Positions 1-8,490 of a stretch of DNA of 15,123 bases are shown piece by piece. Both the position numbers and the translations under genes were made by a program. Position 1 is the stretch's first letter; every line of letters starts with the position of its first letter. Source of the DNA: CAYLJO01 sp964383905 (GTDB taxonomy: Bacteria; Acidobacteriota; Blastocatellia; Pyrinomonadales; Pyrinomonadaceae); the NCBI GenBank assembly GCA_964383905.1, contig CAYLJO010000157.1:1-15123 (forward strand). The letters are read 5' to 3'. A model generated the notes under the pieces. That model worked only from the letters and a program-made list of their open reading frames with translations, did no database searches and was not told where the DNA came from.

Positions 1-66
1 TCTTTGCACTAGCGACTTGAAAATCCACTTCTTGAGCTGTTCGTCATATAGTTTTGTCGAAACCAT
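1..66 (-). CDS. 5' end of an unrecognised protein gene, cut by the window edge
   Basis: On the minus strand an ATG at 66-64 opens 22 codons with no stop before the window ends. The visible protein starts MVSTKLYDEQLKKWIF and is rich in Lys and aromatic residues, with no signal peptide. A GGAG at 77-74 lies 7 nt upstream of the ATG, which makes this a credible start. A hairpin leader (81-131) lies just before that site. I do not recognise the family, because too little of the protein is visible. The gene is co-directional with the kinase gene upstream of it, about 150 nt away. Confidence 0.5.
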   Translation of the reverse strand, partial: MVSTKLYDEQLKKWIFKSLVQR

Positions 67-80
67 GATTCTGCTCCGAT

Positions 81-131
81 GAGGTGGAATGCCCTCTCCG
101 CCTCCGGTGCGAAAGCTTTCGAACCCACCTC
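81..131 (-). promoter_or_regulatory. Hairpin in the leader of the partial gene
   Basis: GAGGTGG at 81-87 is the exact reverse complement of CCACCTC at 125-131. Between them sits a perfect 12-bp palindrome, CGAAAGCTTTCG (110-121). In minus-strand RNA the outer stem closes 3 nt before the GGAG of the partial gene, so it could affect ribosome access. An ATTATC/GATAAT inverted repeat (153-158 and 168-173) lies further upstream. There is no T-tract, so a terminator is unlikely. The fold is seen in the sequence; the regulatory role is inferred. Confidence 0.35.
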
Positions 132-215
132 ACGTGCTACGTATCGCTAGCTATTATCTTGCCCGTTGATAATTTCGATGCTGGGATTAGGCGATGCCGG
201 TACCGGACGGCAGGA

Positions 216-2975
216 CTATTTTAGGTCGCTGATCAGGACGACGTCTGTGATCATCATACCGCGTGAGACGGCGAGTTGTTGGCCGTCTCGCGACCAGCCA
301 AAGAAGAAGATCTGATCAGTTTTAAAGTCGGTCAGTTGTTTAGGCGGGCTCCCGTCCAACGGCTGCCTCCAGATGTTGGAGACGCCGCTGTGGTTGTCGA
401 CGTAGGTCAAAGCGCGGCCACCCCCTTGCCACTGGATCACCCCTCTGGCGGTCGGTGGGATATCAAAAGTCCTGGTGGGCTGACCGCCTTGAAAAGGCAC
501 CACTACTATCTTACGCTGCGAGTTCGCCTGCTCATCAGTATACAAGTATGCGATTGATTTCCCGTCAGGCGAGACGGCGGGGTACTCTGCGTCTTGGTCG
601 GTCAACCGCTCAGCGTTGCCGCCCTCAATCGACACTTTCCATAAAGTCCACTTGCTCGAATCATACTTCTCGTAAACCACCCACCTCGAATCGGACGAAC
701 AAGACGGGTTATAGACTTTACCTTCGGCCAGTTGTTTCAGGTTGCTGCCGTCGATATTCATCCTCCAGATCACGGTCATGCCTGTGCGGTCGGAAACAAA
801 AACCACGTAACGACCGTCCGCCGTCACCGAAGGATACGAGTTGGCGCCGGCATTGGCGGTGAGCTGCTTTTGATGGCTCCCGTCCGCGTCCATGATCCAG
901 ATATCAGGGTTGCCGCTGGCATTCGATGTGTAGACTATTTTCCCGTCGGGCGTCCAGGAGAGACCTGACAGGCCATTATACTTACTGGAAGTAATTTGAT
1001 TGGCCTGGCCCGCGTTTCCGTCCCCGTCCGCTATCCAGATATTCGATAGGAAATCCTTCTGCACCGTCACGAGAGCGCTGGAATCCGCCGTCATGCTGAT
1101 CGTCTTATAATCATTCAGGTCGTTGGTAATCCTGTGGGCCTCACCGCCGGGATAAGAGAGATACCAGACCTGAGATAATCTTGAGGTTTGATCTACAGCG
1201 GTCGTAACCAGGCCGGTACCGTCGCGGACCCACTCGGCGCGTCCAACAGACGGCCACCGCTGGGTGGTGATGGGTATTTCCGCACCGTCCTCCACACGCA
1301 CCCCGGTAATGCTCATGTAATAGCCATTAGCGTCGTGGGTTTTGACAGGCGTGGCGATGATCTTGTCATCAGGTGACCATGAGACGTCTGTTAAATAGTC
1401 CGGATGCTTGCGTGTGGCGAGTTTCCGCTCCTTTGAGCCATCCACGTTGGCCACAAACAGCGCTATTTCCTCCTCGGCCGGATACCACCGCATAAAGGCC
1501 AGCCGTTTGCCGTCGGAAGAAAGCGCGACAGAGCTCTCCACATTTTCTACCAGCTTCTTCGGGGCGCCTCCCAGGACGGGCACCTGATAGAGGCCGGCCG
1601 GAGGGGTCTTTTCCGTCATCACGTAATAAACGAAATTGCCGTCACGCGAGAAAGTCAGTCCCGAATACTGAACCTCTGCCGGGGGTACGATCTGCATATT
1701 ACTTGATGTCGCCACCTGCCTGATCCAGAGGCTCTGCTGCCCGGCTTCACTGACCACGTGGACGACATATTTGCCGTCCGGCGAGATGGCGGCGCCGTTG
1801 GCCCTGCCGGTGTTGGTGAGCCTGCTGATACTCATGTTCTGGAAAGGCGCCAAAGGGTGGCCCGGCATGAAGAAATAGTAGACTCCAAAGGAGGCGGCGG
1901 CGAGCACAAGGAGGAGCGCTGACAGGATGAGCGTGGCGCTCCCCCGATGACGTTTGATCTCGCCGATCAGATACTCGGCGCTTGATGCCGTGCGGTTCGT
2001 TCCGCCGTCCCGGGTGTGAGATGCCGGTACGTTAGCCGTAGCAGCCGCCTGCCCACCACTTGGGGTATACGACATCTCTTCGCCCGACGGCATAGAGCGC
2101 CCCAGCTTACTCTTAAATTCAAGTTCCTGCCGCAGCCGGCGGAGATCTACGGTGAGGTCCTTGATCGTTTGATACCGCTCCTCTCGATCTTTAGCGAGCG
2201 TTTTTTTCACGATCCATTCCAGCTCGGTTGGAACATCCGCCGCATACCGCGCCAGCGGGACCGGTTCCTTTTCCAGTATGGAGACGATCACATCACTGCT
2301 GGTTGCTCCCTCAAAGGGCACACGCCCTGCGACCATCTCGTAGAGCACAACACCCAGGCTCCAGATGTCCGTGCGCGCGTCCACTCCAACCCCCCGCACC
2401 TGCTCGGGCGACATGTATGCGACGGTGCCCATCACCGTTCTCGGGTTTGTCTTGACCGGCGACTTCGTCGGCGCTTCCGAATCGACCACCTGCTGCTCCG
2501 TGAGCTTCACCAAACCGAAGTCCAGAACTTTGACGTAGCCGTCACGGCGCAGCATGATGTTTTCCGGCTTGATATCCCTGTGGATGATCCCGGCCGTGTG
2601 TGCCGCTGCCAGGGCCGCGCAGACTTGGGTGGCGATGTCGAGCGCTTCAGCCGTTCTGATGTGTGTGCGCGTGATGTGCTGGCGCAGCGTTTCGCCGTCA
2701 ATATATTCGGTGGCGATGAAGTGGCCCGCGTCCGCATGTCCGATCTCATAGATGGTCAGAATGTTCGGGTGATTAAGGGCGGATGCGGCCCGCGCTTCCT
2801 GTTCGAAACGATGCAAGCGGTCTTCCTGCCTGGTCACCTCACCGCTGAGCAGTTTGAGCGCGACGGGACGGTCAAGGCGGGTATCGCGGGCAAGATAGAC
2901 CTCACCCATCCCGCCTGCGCCAATCGGAGAGCGGATCTCGTAGCGGCCAAGAATAGTACCCGCGTCTGTTGACAT
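216..2975 (-). CDS. Membrane-anchored Ser/Thr protein kinase with C-terminal TolB/PD40-type propeller
   Basis: This 919-residue protein is a bacterial Hanks-type (PknB-like) kinase that phosphorylates Ser/Thr on partner proteins. The kinase domain covers about residues 11-280. It has the Gly loop IGAGGMGEV (18-26), the ATP-binding lysine K41, the C-helix glutamate near E60, the catalytic HRDIKPEN with D134 and N139, DFG at 152-154, and an activation segment ending MSPEQ (188-192). It therefore looks active. A Gly/Ser/Thr-rich juxtamembrane linker (about 290-335) leads to one hydrophobic segment (about 347-369). The rest (about 380-919) is a string of propeller blades with recurring SPDGK and 'DIWIMDADGS..QLT' patterns, probably outside the membrane as a sensor. 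The architecture is very common in Acidobacteria. The ATG at 2975 is preceded by AGGG 4 nt away. The target and the ligand cannot be read from the sequence. Confidence 0.93.
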   Translation of the reverse strand: MSTDAGTILGRYEIRSPIGAGGMGEVYLARDTRLDRPVALKLLSGEVTRQEDRLHRFEQEARAASALNHPNILTIYEIGHADAGHFIATEYIDGETLRQHITRTHIRTAEALDIATQVCAALAAAHTAGIIHRDIKPENIMLRRDGYVKVLDFGLVKLTEQQVVDSEAPTKSPVKTNPRTVMGTVAYMSPEQVRGVGVDARTDIWSLGVVLYEMVAGRVPFEGATSSDVIVSILEKEPVPLARYAADVPTELEWIVKKTLAKDREERYQTIKDLTVDLRRLRQELEFKSKLGRSMPSGEEMSYTPSGGQAAATANVPASHTRDGGTNRTASSAEYLIGEIKRHRGSATLILSALLLVLAAASFGVYYFFMPGHPLAPFQNMSISRLTNTGRANGAAISPDGKYVVHVVSEAGQQSLWIRQVATSSNMQIVPPAEVQYSGLTFSRDGNFVYYVMTEKTPPAGLYQVPVLGGAPKKLVENVESSVALSSDGKRLAFMRWYPAEEEIALFVANVDGSKERKLATRKHPDYLTDVSWSPDDKIIATPVKTHDANGYYMSITGVRVEDGAEIPITTQRWPSVGRAEWVRDGTGLVTTAVDQTSRLSQVWYLSYPGGEAHRITNDLNDYKTISMTADSSALVTVQKDFLSNIWIADGDGNAGQANQITSSKYNGLSGLSWTPDGKIVYTSNASGNPDIWIMDADGSHQKQLTANAGANSYPSVTADGRYVVFVSDRTGMTVIWRMNIDGSNLKQLAEGKVYNPSCSSDSRWVVYEKYDSSKWTLWKVSIEGGNAERLTDQDAEYPAVSPDGKSIAYLYTDEQANSQRKIVVVPFQGGQPTRTFDIPPTARGVIQWQGGGRALTYVDNHSGVSNIWRQPLDGSPPKQLTDFKTDQIFFFGWSRDGQQLAVSRGMMITDVVLISDLK

Positions 2976-3138
2976 TTATCCCTATGTTACGCTATCGCTC
3001 GCGCTCAGGTTTCGTCTAAATCCGTCTCAAGTCGGCAAAACTCCCCGGCAGCAATTGACTCACAAATGAAAGGAATGGTGGCGCGCGAGCCTGAGCCTAA
3101 CCCTCAGCACATTGCTTCGTCTCAACCGGCGTGCAAAC

Positions 3139-3201
3139 CTAGAGATGAATCGCCGCGAGCGTCAGCATACCATAACGAAGGTCTTGGCGCAGAATCTTCA
3201 T
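3139..3201 (-). pseudogene. Short stub resembling the N-terminus of a second ADOP permease
   Basis: Starting 19 nt after the stop of the intact permease, an ATG at 3201 opens 20 codons containing LRQDLRYGM and then TLAAIHL before a TAG at 3141-3139. The intact neighbour has LWQDLRYGFRML at the same place in its N-terminus, and QDLRYG is the hallmark opening of ADOP proteins. ADOP genes often stand in tandem, so this is probably the remnant of a deleted second copy. I found no further permease sequence in the other frames down to 2976. The match is only about ten residues, so chance or a leader peptide cannot be excluded. Confidence 0.45.
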
Positions 3202-3220
3202 GCGATCTTCAGGCTGACCG

Positions 3221-5686
3221 CTATTCATATCTGAGCGCGACCATCGGGTCCACCCGTGACGCCCTTCTGGCCGGAACGTATCCGGCGAATAAAGCCACGG
3301 CGAGCATCAGCAGCGTCATCAGCGAGATCGTTACCGGGTCGGTCGCCGTCAGTCCGAAGAGTTGACTGGAGATCAACCGCGCGCCTGCCAGCGCGGCGGG
3401 TAAGCCAATAATAATGCCGAACAGTACCAGCAACACCGTTTCCCGCATCACCATCCAAAGTATGTTGCCGGGCCGCGCGCCGAGGGCCATCCGAATGCCA
3501 ATTTCGTTCGTCCGCCGCGCGACCGTATACGACACCGTGCCGTACAGGCCGACCGACGCCAGCAGCAGCGCGAGCAGGCTGAATAAGCTGGAGAGCGTCG
3601 CCAGTGATCGCTCTCTGCCTAAAGATTGCGCCACCTGTTCAGCCTGCGTCTGGATGCCGACCAAAGGCAGATCTTTTTCGATGGCCTGCGCCTCGTGGCG
3701 CACGGCAGCGGCGACAGAGGTCGGATCGCCCGCCGTCCGTACCTCGAACGTCATTTGGCCGCGCATCTCGGGCGGCGCCTGAGTGTATGGGATATAAACT
3801 GTCTTTCGCCAATCCCGTTCTCGCAGGCTTAAAGATTTAATATCGTTGACGACGCCGATAATCTCGGTCTCCCCGCTGCTCCGCGCCCCCGCGAAGCCGA
3901 TGCGCTTGCCGACCGGGTTCCCATCCTTGAAAAACTGTCGGGCCACGCTCTCACTGATCAGGGCAACTTTGGGCGTGTTCTCGCCATCGGCGGTTGTGAA
4001 GTCACGCCCCGCCAGCAAGCCTATCCCCATGGTCTCGAAGAACCTTGGCCCAACCGCGTTGAAAGAGGCTTCCCCGTGCTCGTCCGGCCCGAGGGCCTGC
4101 CCTTGAATCCAGACCTTACGCTCCCAATGCCCCCCGCTGAATAGCCTCAATCGTGATAAGCTGGCCGAGCGCACGCCGGGAATGGCGTTAATGCGCTCCA
4201 GCAACTGCTGATAAAGGCTGATTTCCTTTGGCCCCTCATACCCGGCCAGGGTGGGAAACACCCAAAACAATAGTACATTCTCCTTGTCAAATCCGGTCTC
4301 GACTTTATTCAATTTCTGAAAGCTGCGGATCAATAGACCCGCCCCGATCAGCAATAAGAGAGAGAGAGCGACCTGCAGGATAACGAGGGCCTTGCCCAGT
4401 CCTAAACGCCGCATCGTGCCGTGTACGCCGGCCGCATTGTCCCTGAGTGTGTGATTGAGCTCGACCCTCGTGGCCCTCAAAGCGGGAGCGAGTCCGAAGA
4501 GTATGCCTGTTAACAAAGAAACCGCCCCGGTGAAGCCGAAGATGCGCCAGTCAAGCTGCAGATCAAGCGAGCCGGGACCAGACTCATTGAACAGGAGTGC
4601 TGACAGAAGTTCGGAGCCCCACCAGGCGAAGAGCAGGCCGAGAAGGCCGCCGAGCATCGCCAGCAATACGCTTTCTGTAAGCAGTTGCCGGATTAATCGC
4701 GGCCGGCCGGCACCGATGGCCAGACGGACGGCTATTTCTCTCCGCCGTGCCGTGGTTCGCGCGAGCAGTAGGTTGGCGACGTTGGCGCAAGCGATCAGCA
4801 ACACCAGCCCGACCACCGCCATCAGAATGCCGAGCGGATAAGATAACTGCCGGCGTAGATCGGACTCTCCTTTGCTGCCGGGCACAAGTTCGATCCTTTG
4901 CGCGAGAATCTCCCGCTGCGTCTGCGGTGAGGGGGTTGACCCGGCGGCTTCGGCCTGGGCCTGCCGGTAGATCACATCCAGGTCGGCGCGCGCTTGCTGT
5001 TCGGTAACCCCGGGTTTGAGCCGCGCCATGATCTCAAACGTATCGTGATCCTTCAGTGCGAATCGGGGCTGCATGACCAGCGGGACCGAAATGTCCGGCC
5101 CGGGCCCGACCACCCGGCGGTCGAAGAAGTCTGGCGGCATCACTCCAATGATCGTGAACGGGATGCCTTTCAGGCTGATGGACTTCCCTACTACAGACGG
5201 GTCCAGCGAAAATCTCCGCTGCCAGTAGCTGTAACTGATCACTGCCACAGGAGGCTTACCCTCTTGATCGTCGTCGCCGGTGAAGGTCCGCCCGAGGGCG
5301 GCATCCGCCCCCAGCACCGAATAATAATTCCCGGAAACAAATTCTCCACGGACCATTTCGGCCTGGCCATCGGCGCTCGCGCTCACCGGCGCGTCATCAA
5401 AGGCGAACATTCCTGAGAAGGTCTGATTTTGGTCGCGCAACTGCTCGAACGTGCGGTAAGAAAAGCTGTCACTGGTCCCGCCACCGGGGCGAACCCGGTG
5501 GATGAAGACAAGCTGCTCGGGATTCTTGACGGGCAGCGTTCTTAGCAAGACCGTATTGATCAAACTGAAGATCGCCGTGTTGGCCCCGATGCCGAGCGCC
5601 AGCGAGATGACCGCGACAGCGGTAAAGGCCGGGTTTCGGCGCAGCATCCGAAATCCGTACCGCAGGTCTTGCCACAGGTTGCCCAT
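3221..5686 (-). CDS. ADOP-family ABC transporter permease (MacB/FtsX type)
   Basis: This 821-residue inner-membrane protein has the duplicated MacB/FtsX layout of the 'acidobacterial duplicated orphan permease' family. It opens with QDLRYGFRMLRRNPAF and a first membrane helix (about 21-46, with ALGIGANTAIFS). A periplasmic MacB core (about 50-280) and the first FtsX unit (about 283-415, with TTARRREIAVRLAIGAGR) follow. A second half then has a helix at about 431-453, a second periplasmic core (about 460-690) and a second FtsX unit (about 695-821, with ARRTNEIGIRMALGAR). It ends RVDPMVALRYE. Length and both halves are complete. No ATPase partner and no PadR-type regulator, which often accompanies the family, is present here. 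GGAGG at 5697-5693 lies 6 nt before the ATG, a strong ribosome binding site. A 6-bp stem (5698-5703 with 5713-5718) abuts it. The substrate is unknown; export or cell-envelope work is typical of relatives. Confidence 0.92.
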   Translation of the reverse strand: MGNLWQDLRYGFRMLRRNPAFTAVAVISLALGIGANTAIFSLINTVLLRTLPVKNPEQLVFIHRVRPGGGTSDSFSYRTFEQLRDQNQTFSGMFAFDDAPVSASADGQAEMVRGEFVSGNYYSVLGADAALGRTFTGDDDQEGKPPVAVISYSYWQRRFSLDPSVVGKSISLKGIPFTIIGVMPPDFFDRRVVGPGPDISVPLVMQPRFALKDHDTFEIMARLKPGVTEQQARADLDVIYRQAQAEAAGSTPSPQTQREILAQRIELVPGSKGESDLRRQLSYPLGILMAVVGLVLLIACANVANLLLARTTARRREIAVRLAIGAGRPRLIRQLLTESVLLAMLGGLLGLLFAWWGSELLSALLFNESGPGSLDLQLDWRIFGFTGAVSLLTGILFGLAPALRATRVELNHTLRDNAAGVHGTMRRLGLGKALVILQVALSLLLLIGAGLLIRSFQKLNKVETGFDKENVLLFWVFPTLAGYEGPKEISLYQQLLERINAIPGVRSASLSRLRLFSGGHWERKVWIQGQALGPDEHGEASFNAVGPRFFETMGIGLLAGRDFTTADGENTPKVALISESVARQFFKDGNPVGKRIGFAGARSSGETEIIGVVNDIKSLSLRERDWRKTVYIPYTQAPPEMRGQMTFEVRTAGDPTSVAAAVRHEAQAIEKDLPLVGIQTQAEQVAQSLGRERSLATLSSLFSLLALLLASVGLYGTVSYTVARRTNEIGIRMALGARPGNILWMVMRETVLLVLFGIIIGLPAALAGARLISSQLFGLTATDPVTISLMTLLMLAVALFAGYVPARRASRVDPMVALRYE

Positions 5687-5919
5687 TACGCACCTCCGGA
5701 CTTCTCCCAGGAAAGTCCCGTGCCAGTAACAGAGTTTTTATCTTAATTGCTGGAGAATAATGGCCTTACGGTAGACGGTGTCCTCCGGCGGGGCCCAAAG
5801 ATGTCCGTTTCTGGAATCACCTAGTCCCATTAGTGAGATCATCAACCGGCTGTGCTTAGTGATTTACAGCGCAATAAGGGCTGAGTAAGCCGCGACGGTA
5901 ATCGACCCGGTGCGTGGCC

Positions 5920-6789
5920 CTACCGGATCTTGGCGACGCCGTTACCAGGCGTCGGAAACCTGACGAATACCTCCGGGTCATGGCCGGGCACGATCAAATC
6001 CGGGCGCGAGGCGATCTGTTTCATTCGCTCCTGGGCTTTCAAATTCGAGTCGGCATCGAAGGTCTGGGCGATCGCCGCGTGCTTTTGCAAATTCTCGTAG
6101 AGGTACACGTTGTCCGAAGCTATCATGAGGGTGCCCTGTGCCGTGCGGACACCGACGTATTGCGACGCGAAAGTATGGCGCCCGCCGGTGTACACCCTGA
6201 TGCCGTCGATGATCTCCCGATCATCGCCGTCCACCAGGTTAACCTTGTGCTCCGTATTGAGCCTCACCAGCGTCAGCACGCCGTCCGGGTCTATGCCGCC
6301 GGACTTTCCGCTGGGTTGCCACGCCGCGCCTGTGTAATAAGCGTATTCATCCTTCTGTATCCAAATCTTCGCGTTGGGGAACAGGTCCATGCCGTCGGCA
6401 TGATCCCAATGCATGTGGGAGATGATGATGTCGGAGATGTCCCCCGGCGACACCCCGAGCTTCGCTATAGTCTTAGAAGGCCTGATGAAGTCCTTAAGGC
6501 CATGCCCTTTTACAAACCTGTCGTGATAGCATCCCGCGTCCACCAGGATATTCTTTCCACCCGGCCCTTTGATCAGCCAGATCATCATCTGCAGATCGAT
6601 CTTTCGGCTTTTGTCTGCGCCCGCCACCAATGCCGAGACCGGGTAGCCGGGGTAGACGCCGTAGCTGAGCGCGTAGACCTCATAGGTGATGTGAGATGGA
6701 CTTTGCGCCCGCGCCGAAAGTGACGGTGTGAAGAGAGTGAACAGCGAGAAAATCACGAACATAACTGGCCGCATCACATTAACCTTCAT
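5920..6789 (-). CDS. Secreted metallo-beta-lactamase-fold hydrolase, AHL-lactonase-like
   Basis: This 289-residue protein has an N-terminal signal peptide: a hydrophobic stretch at about 8-24, then SARAQ, with likely cleavage near residue 29. The mature part has the zinc-binding HxHxDH signature as HMHWDHADG (H125, H127, D129, H130). Further metal ligands are likely H205 in GGRHTF, D226 in IASDN, and H270 in VPGHDP. The order and spacing fit the N-acyl-homoserine-lactonase (AiiA/AttM-like) branch, which opens lactone rings and can quench quorum signals. The substrate here is inferred, and other lactones or esters are possible. The gene starts 43 nt after the stop of the alpha/beta hydrolase gene, suggesting co-transcription. 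The ATG at 6789 has no clear ribosome site. The in-frame ATG at 6774 has AAGG about 8 nt upstream, still gives a full signal peptide, and may be the true start. Confidence 0.85.
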   Translation of the reverse strand: MKVNVMRPVMFVIFSLFTLFTPSLSARAQSPSHITYEVYALSYGVYPGYPVSALVAGADKSRKIDLQMMIWLIKGPGGKNILVDAGCYHDRFVKGHGLKDFIRPSKTIAKLGVSPGDISDIIISHMHWDHADGMDLFPNAKIWIQKDEYAYYTGAAWQPSGKSGGIDPDGVLTLVRLNTEHKVNLVDGDDREIIDGIRVYTGGRHTFASQYVGVRTAQGTLMIASDNVYLYENLQKHAAIAQTFDADSNLKAQERMKQIASRPDLIVPGHDPEVFVRFPTPGNGVAKIR

Positions 6790-6832
6790 CTTGTTTCGGC
6801 CGGCGATGGCAGAGCATCAGCCTCGCTTAAGC

Positions 6833-8425
6833 TCAAGGTTTTAACTGGTCGAGCTTTGCCCGTTCGAGTTTTGTCATCCACTGTTTATTCGTTTCATTCA
6901 GACTGGAGTCGCGGGGTATGACCTTGAGCGATCGCTGAAGCGTTGCGCGCGCGAGATCACTTTGGCCCGCTGCGATGTAGGCGTCGGCCAGCGAGTCGGC
7001 GGCGTTGGCCGAATCAGGATAGGCGTCAACGATCAGGCGCATGATTCCGATAGCCTCCGGGAAACGACGCTCGGCAATCAATCGGTAGCCAACATTACTG
7101 AACACGTCCTGGTCAACGACCACTTCATCCGGTATCTCGCGGCGATACCGGTCAACGAGCGCGGTGGCGGCGTCAAAGCCCTGTTCGGCGATCAGGGCCG
7201 CGAACTCAACGCCGGATGGTGGGGGCGTCAAAGCATCTTCGTGCTTCAGCACGCCTCCATCCGCGTGGGCAACATCGGCCCGTAAACGCTCTGCGCCGTT
7301 CGGATCGCCTTTGAGTTTTTCGTCAAAGAAATCGAGCACCATTCGGCAGACACTCTGATAGCCACGATATGCCGTCTCTCTTGTCCGGCCAGGATGAGCC
7401 ACCTCAGTAGGGCCAAACGGCAGATGAAACTCGAAGGCAATCATCGCGTCCGAATCGAAGTCGAAGTGGTTCATTTTTTTGATGGTGACGAAAGAGCGGT
7501 CGGAATAATGGAAGGCGTGTTCGGCGCTCAAGTCAAGGGCGCCGGCCGGATCATCCCAGTCTCGGCGGATGTCAAGAAACGCGGCGCGCATCTTTCGTGG
7601 TGCGTAGTCGGGCAGTTCCGACATCACTTTCTCGTTGCCCCTAAAGCCGTAAGTTGCATCCAGTCCGACGACCGCCGAGACGTTCTCGTTGCGCATGGCA
7701 AGGATGATCGCTTCGATGCCACCCAGACTTTTTCCGAACACACCTACTTTCGCCTCATCCACGTTCGTTTGTGCCCGCATCAGCGACCATGCGAACTCAA
7801 GGTCTTGGACGGCCCTCTCTCTATCCGAGGGCAGACGCCCCTGCTCGGTATTCTCGTTCGTGGGGCCGAGAAGCGGTACGGTGGCGACAACGTATCCGTG
7901 GCTCGCAAGGAATTCTGCGAGGACAAAAACGGTGGTTGTTGAAGTGCTGTTAAGCCCGCCGGCGTAGAGCACGAGCGGGAAGCGACCGCGCGCAGGCGTT
8001 GCGTTGGCGTAAGCGTTTACGGGCGTCTGCAGCACGTCTGACCAATGATCGTGGTAGCTGCTTGATACTTTCTCGCGCTGTTCGAGTATGGTGTTCAGCT
8101 CGGCAAACTCTTTCGGCCCGCCGGGGTTGACATAATCATCGAAGCGCACCTGCCGCGACCGCGCGTCACGGATCGCCGGATACCAGACGCTCACCCGAAT
8201 CGGGCGCCCGCTCAAGTCAGGCGCAAACGGCTTCCCGTATCCGCGCGTCACACGCCACGTGCGCGTGCGATCGAATTCGTAGATGGTACGGAATCCCACA
8301 GCGTATGGGCCGGCTGATAAACTGCCCCAAAACGGTGTGTGGGATTTCTGCTGGGCTTGAATCGGCGCGCCGCCCGCCAGGGCAAGGGAAAGGACGCTTA
8401 ATACTGCGACGTAAAGATTTTTCAT
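6833..8425 (-). CDS. Secreted alpha/beta hydrolase (dienelactone-hydrolase/PAF-acetylhydrolase-like) with C-terminal TPRs
   Basis: This 530-residue protein starts with a signal peptide (about 1-25, ending APIQAQQ). An alpha/beta-hydrolase domain follows (about 75-375). It has the strand FPLVLYAGGLNS, the nucleophile elbow GVFGKSLGG with Ser233, candidate acid residues D256 or D285, and a candidate His in MNHFDF (H320). These features point to an esterase or lipase-like enzyme; the substrate is not readable. The last part (about 435-510) has two TPR-like helix pairs, with NVGYRLIAERRFPEAI and LADAYIAAGQSDLA, an extension not usual for this enzyme class. GGGAG at 8435-8431 lies 5 nt before the ATG. 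It sits between a rhodanese gene (65 nt upstream) and a lactonase-like gene (43 nt downstream), so the three probably form one operon. The product likely works in the periplasm. Confidence 0.85.
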   Translation of the reverse strand: MKNLYVAVLSVLSLALAGGAPIQAQQKSHTPFWGSLSAGPYAVGFRTIYEFDRTRTWRVTRGYGKPFAPDLSGRPIRVSVWYPAIRDARSRQVRFDDYVNPGGPKEFAELNTILEQREKVSSSYHDHWSDVLQTPVNAYANATPARGRFPLVLYAGGLNSTSTTTVFVLAEFLASHGYVVATVPLLGPTNENTEQGRLPSDRERAVQDLEFAWSLMRAQTNVDEAKVGVFGKSLGGIEAIILAMRNENVSAVVGLDATYGFRGNEKVMSELPDYAPRKMRAAFLDIRRDWDDPAGALDLSAEHAFHYSDRSFVTIKKMNHFDFDSDAMIAFEFHLPFGPTEVAHPGRTRETAYRGYQSVCRMVLDFFDEKLKGDPNGAERLRADVAHADGGVLKHEDALTPPPSGVEFAALIAEQGFDAATALVDRYRREIPDEVVVDQDVFSNVGYRLIAERRFPEAIGIMRLIVDAYPDSANAADSLADAYIAAGQSDLARATLQRSLKVIPRDSSLNETNKQWMTKLERAKLDQLKP

Positions 8426-8490
8426 TCGTGCTCCCGATTGTTTGCGAGTTGAAGTATTCCGTCATCTCCATCGCGGCACGCGCATTCCAA

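Noticed and set aside
2016..2972. A 318-codon open frame on plus opposite the kinase gene
   Set aside because: It lies wholly inside the kinase coding region, has no domain character (many His/Arg/Asp) and is an antisense shadow.
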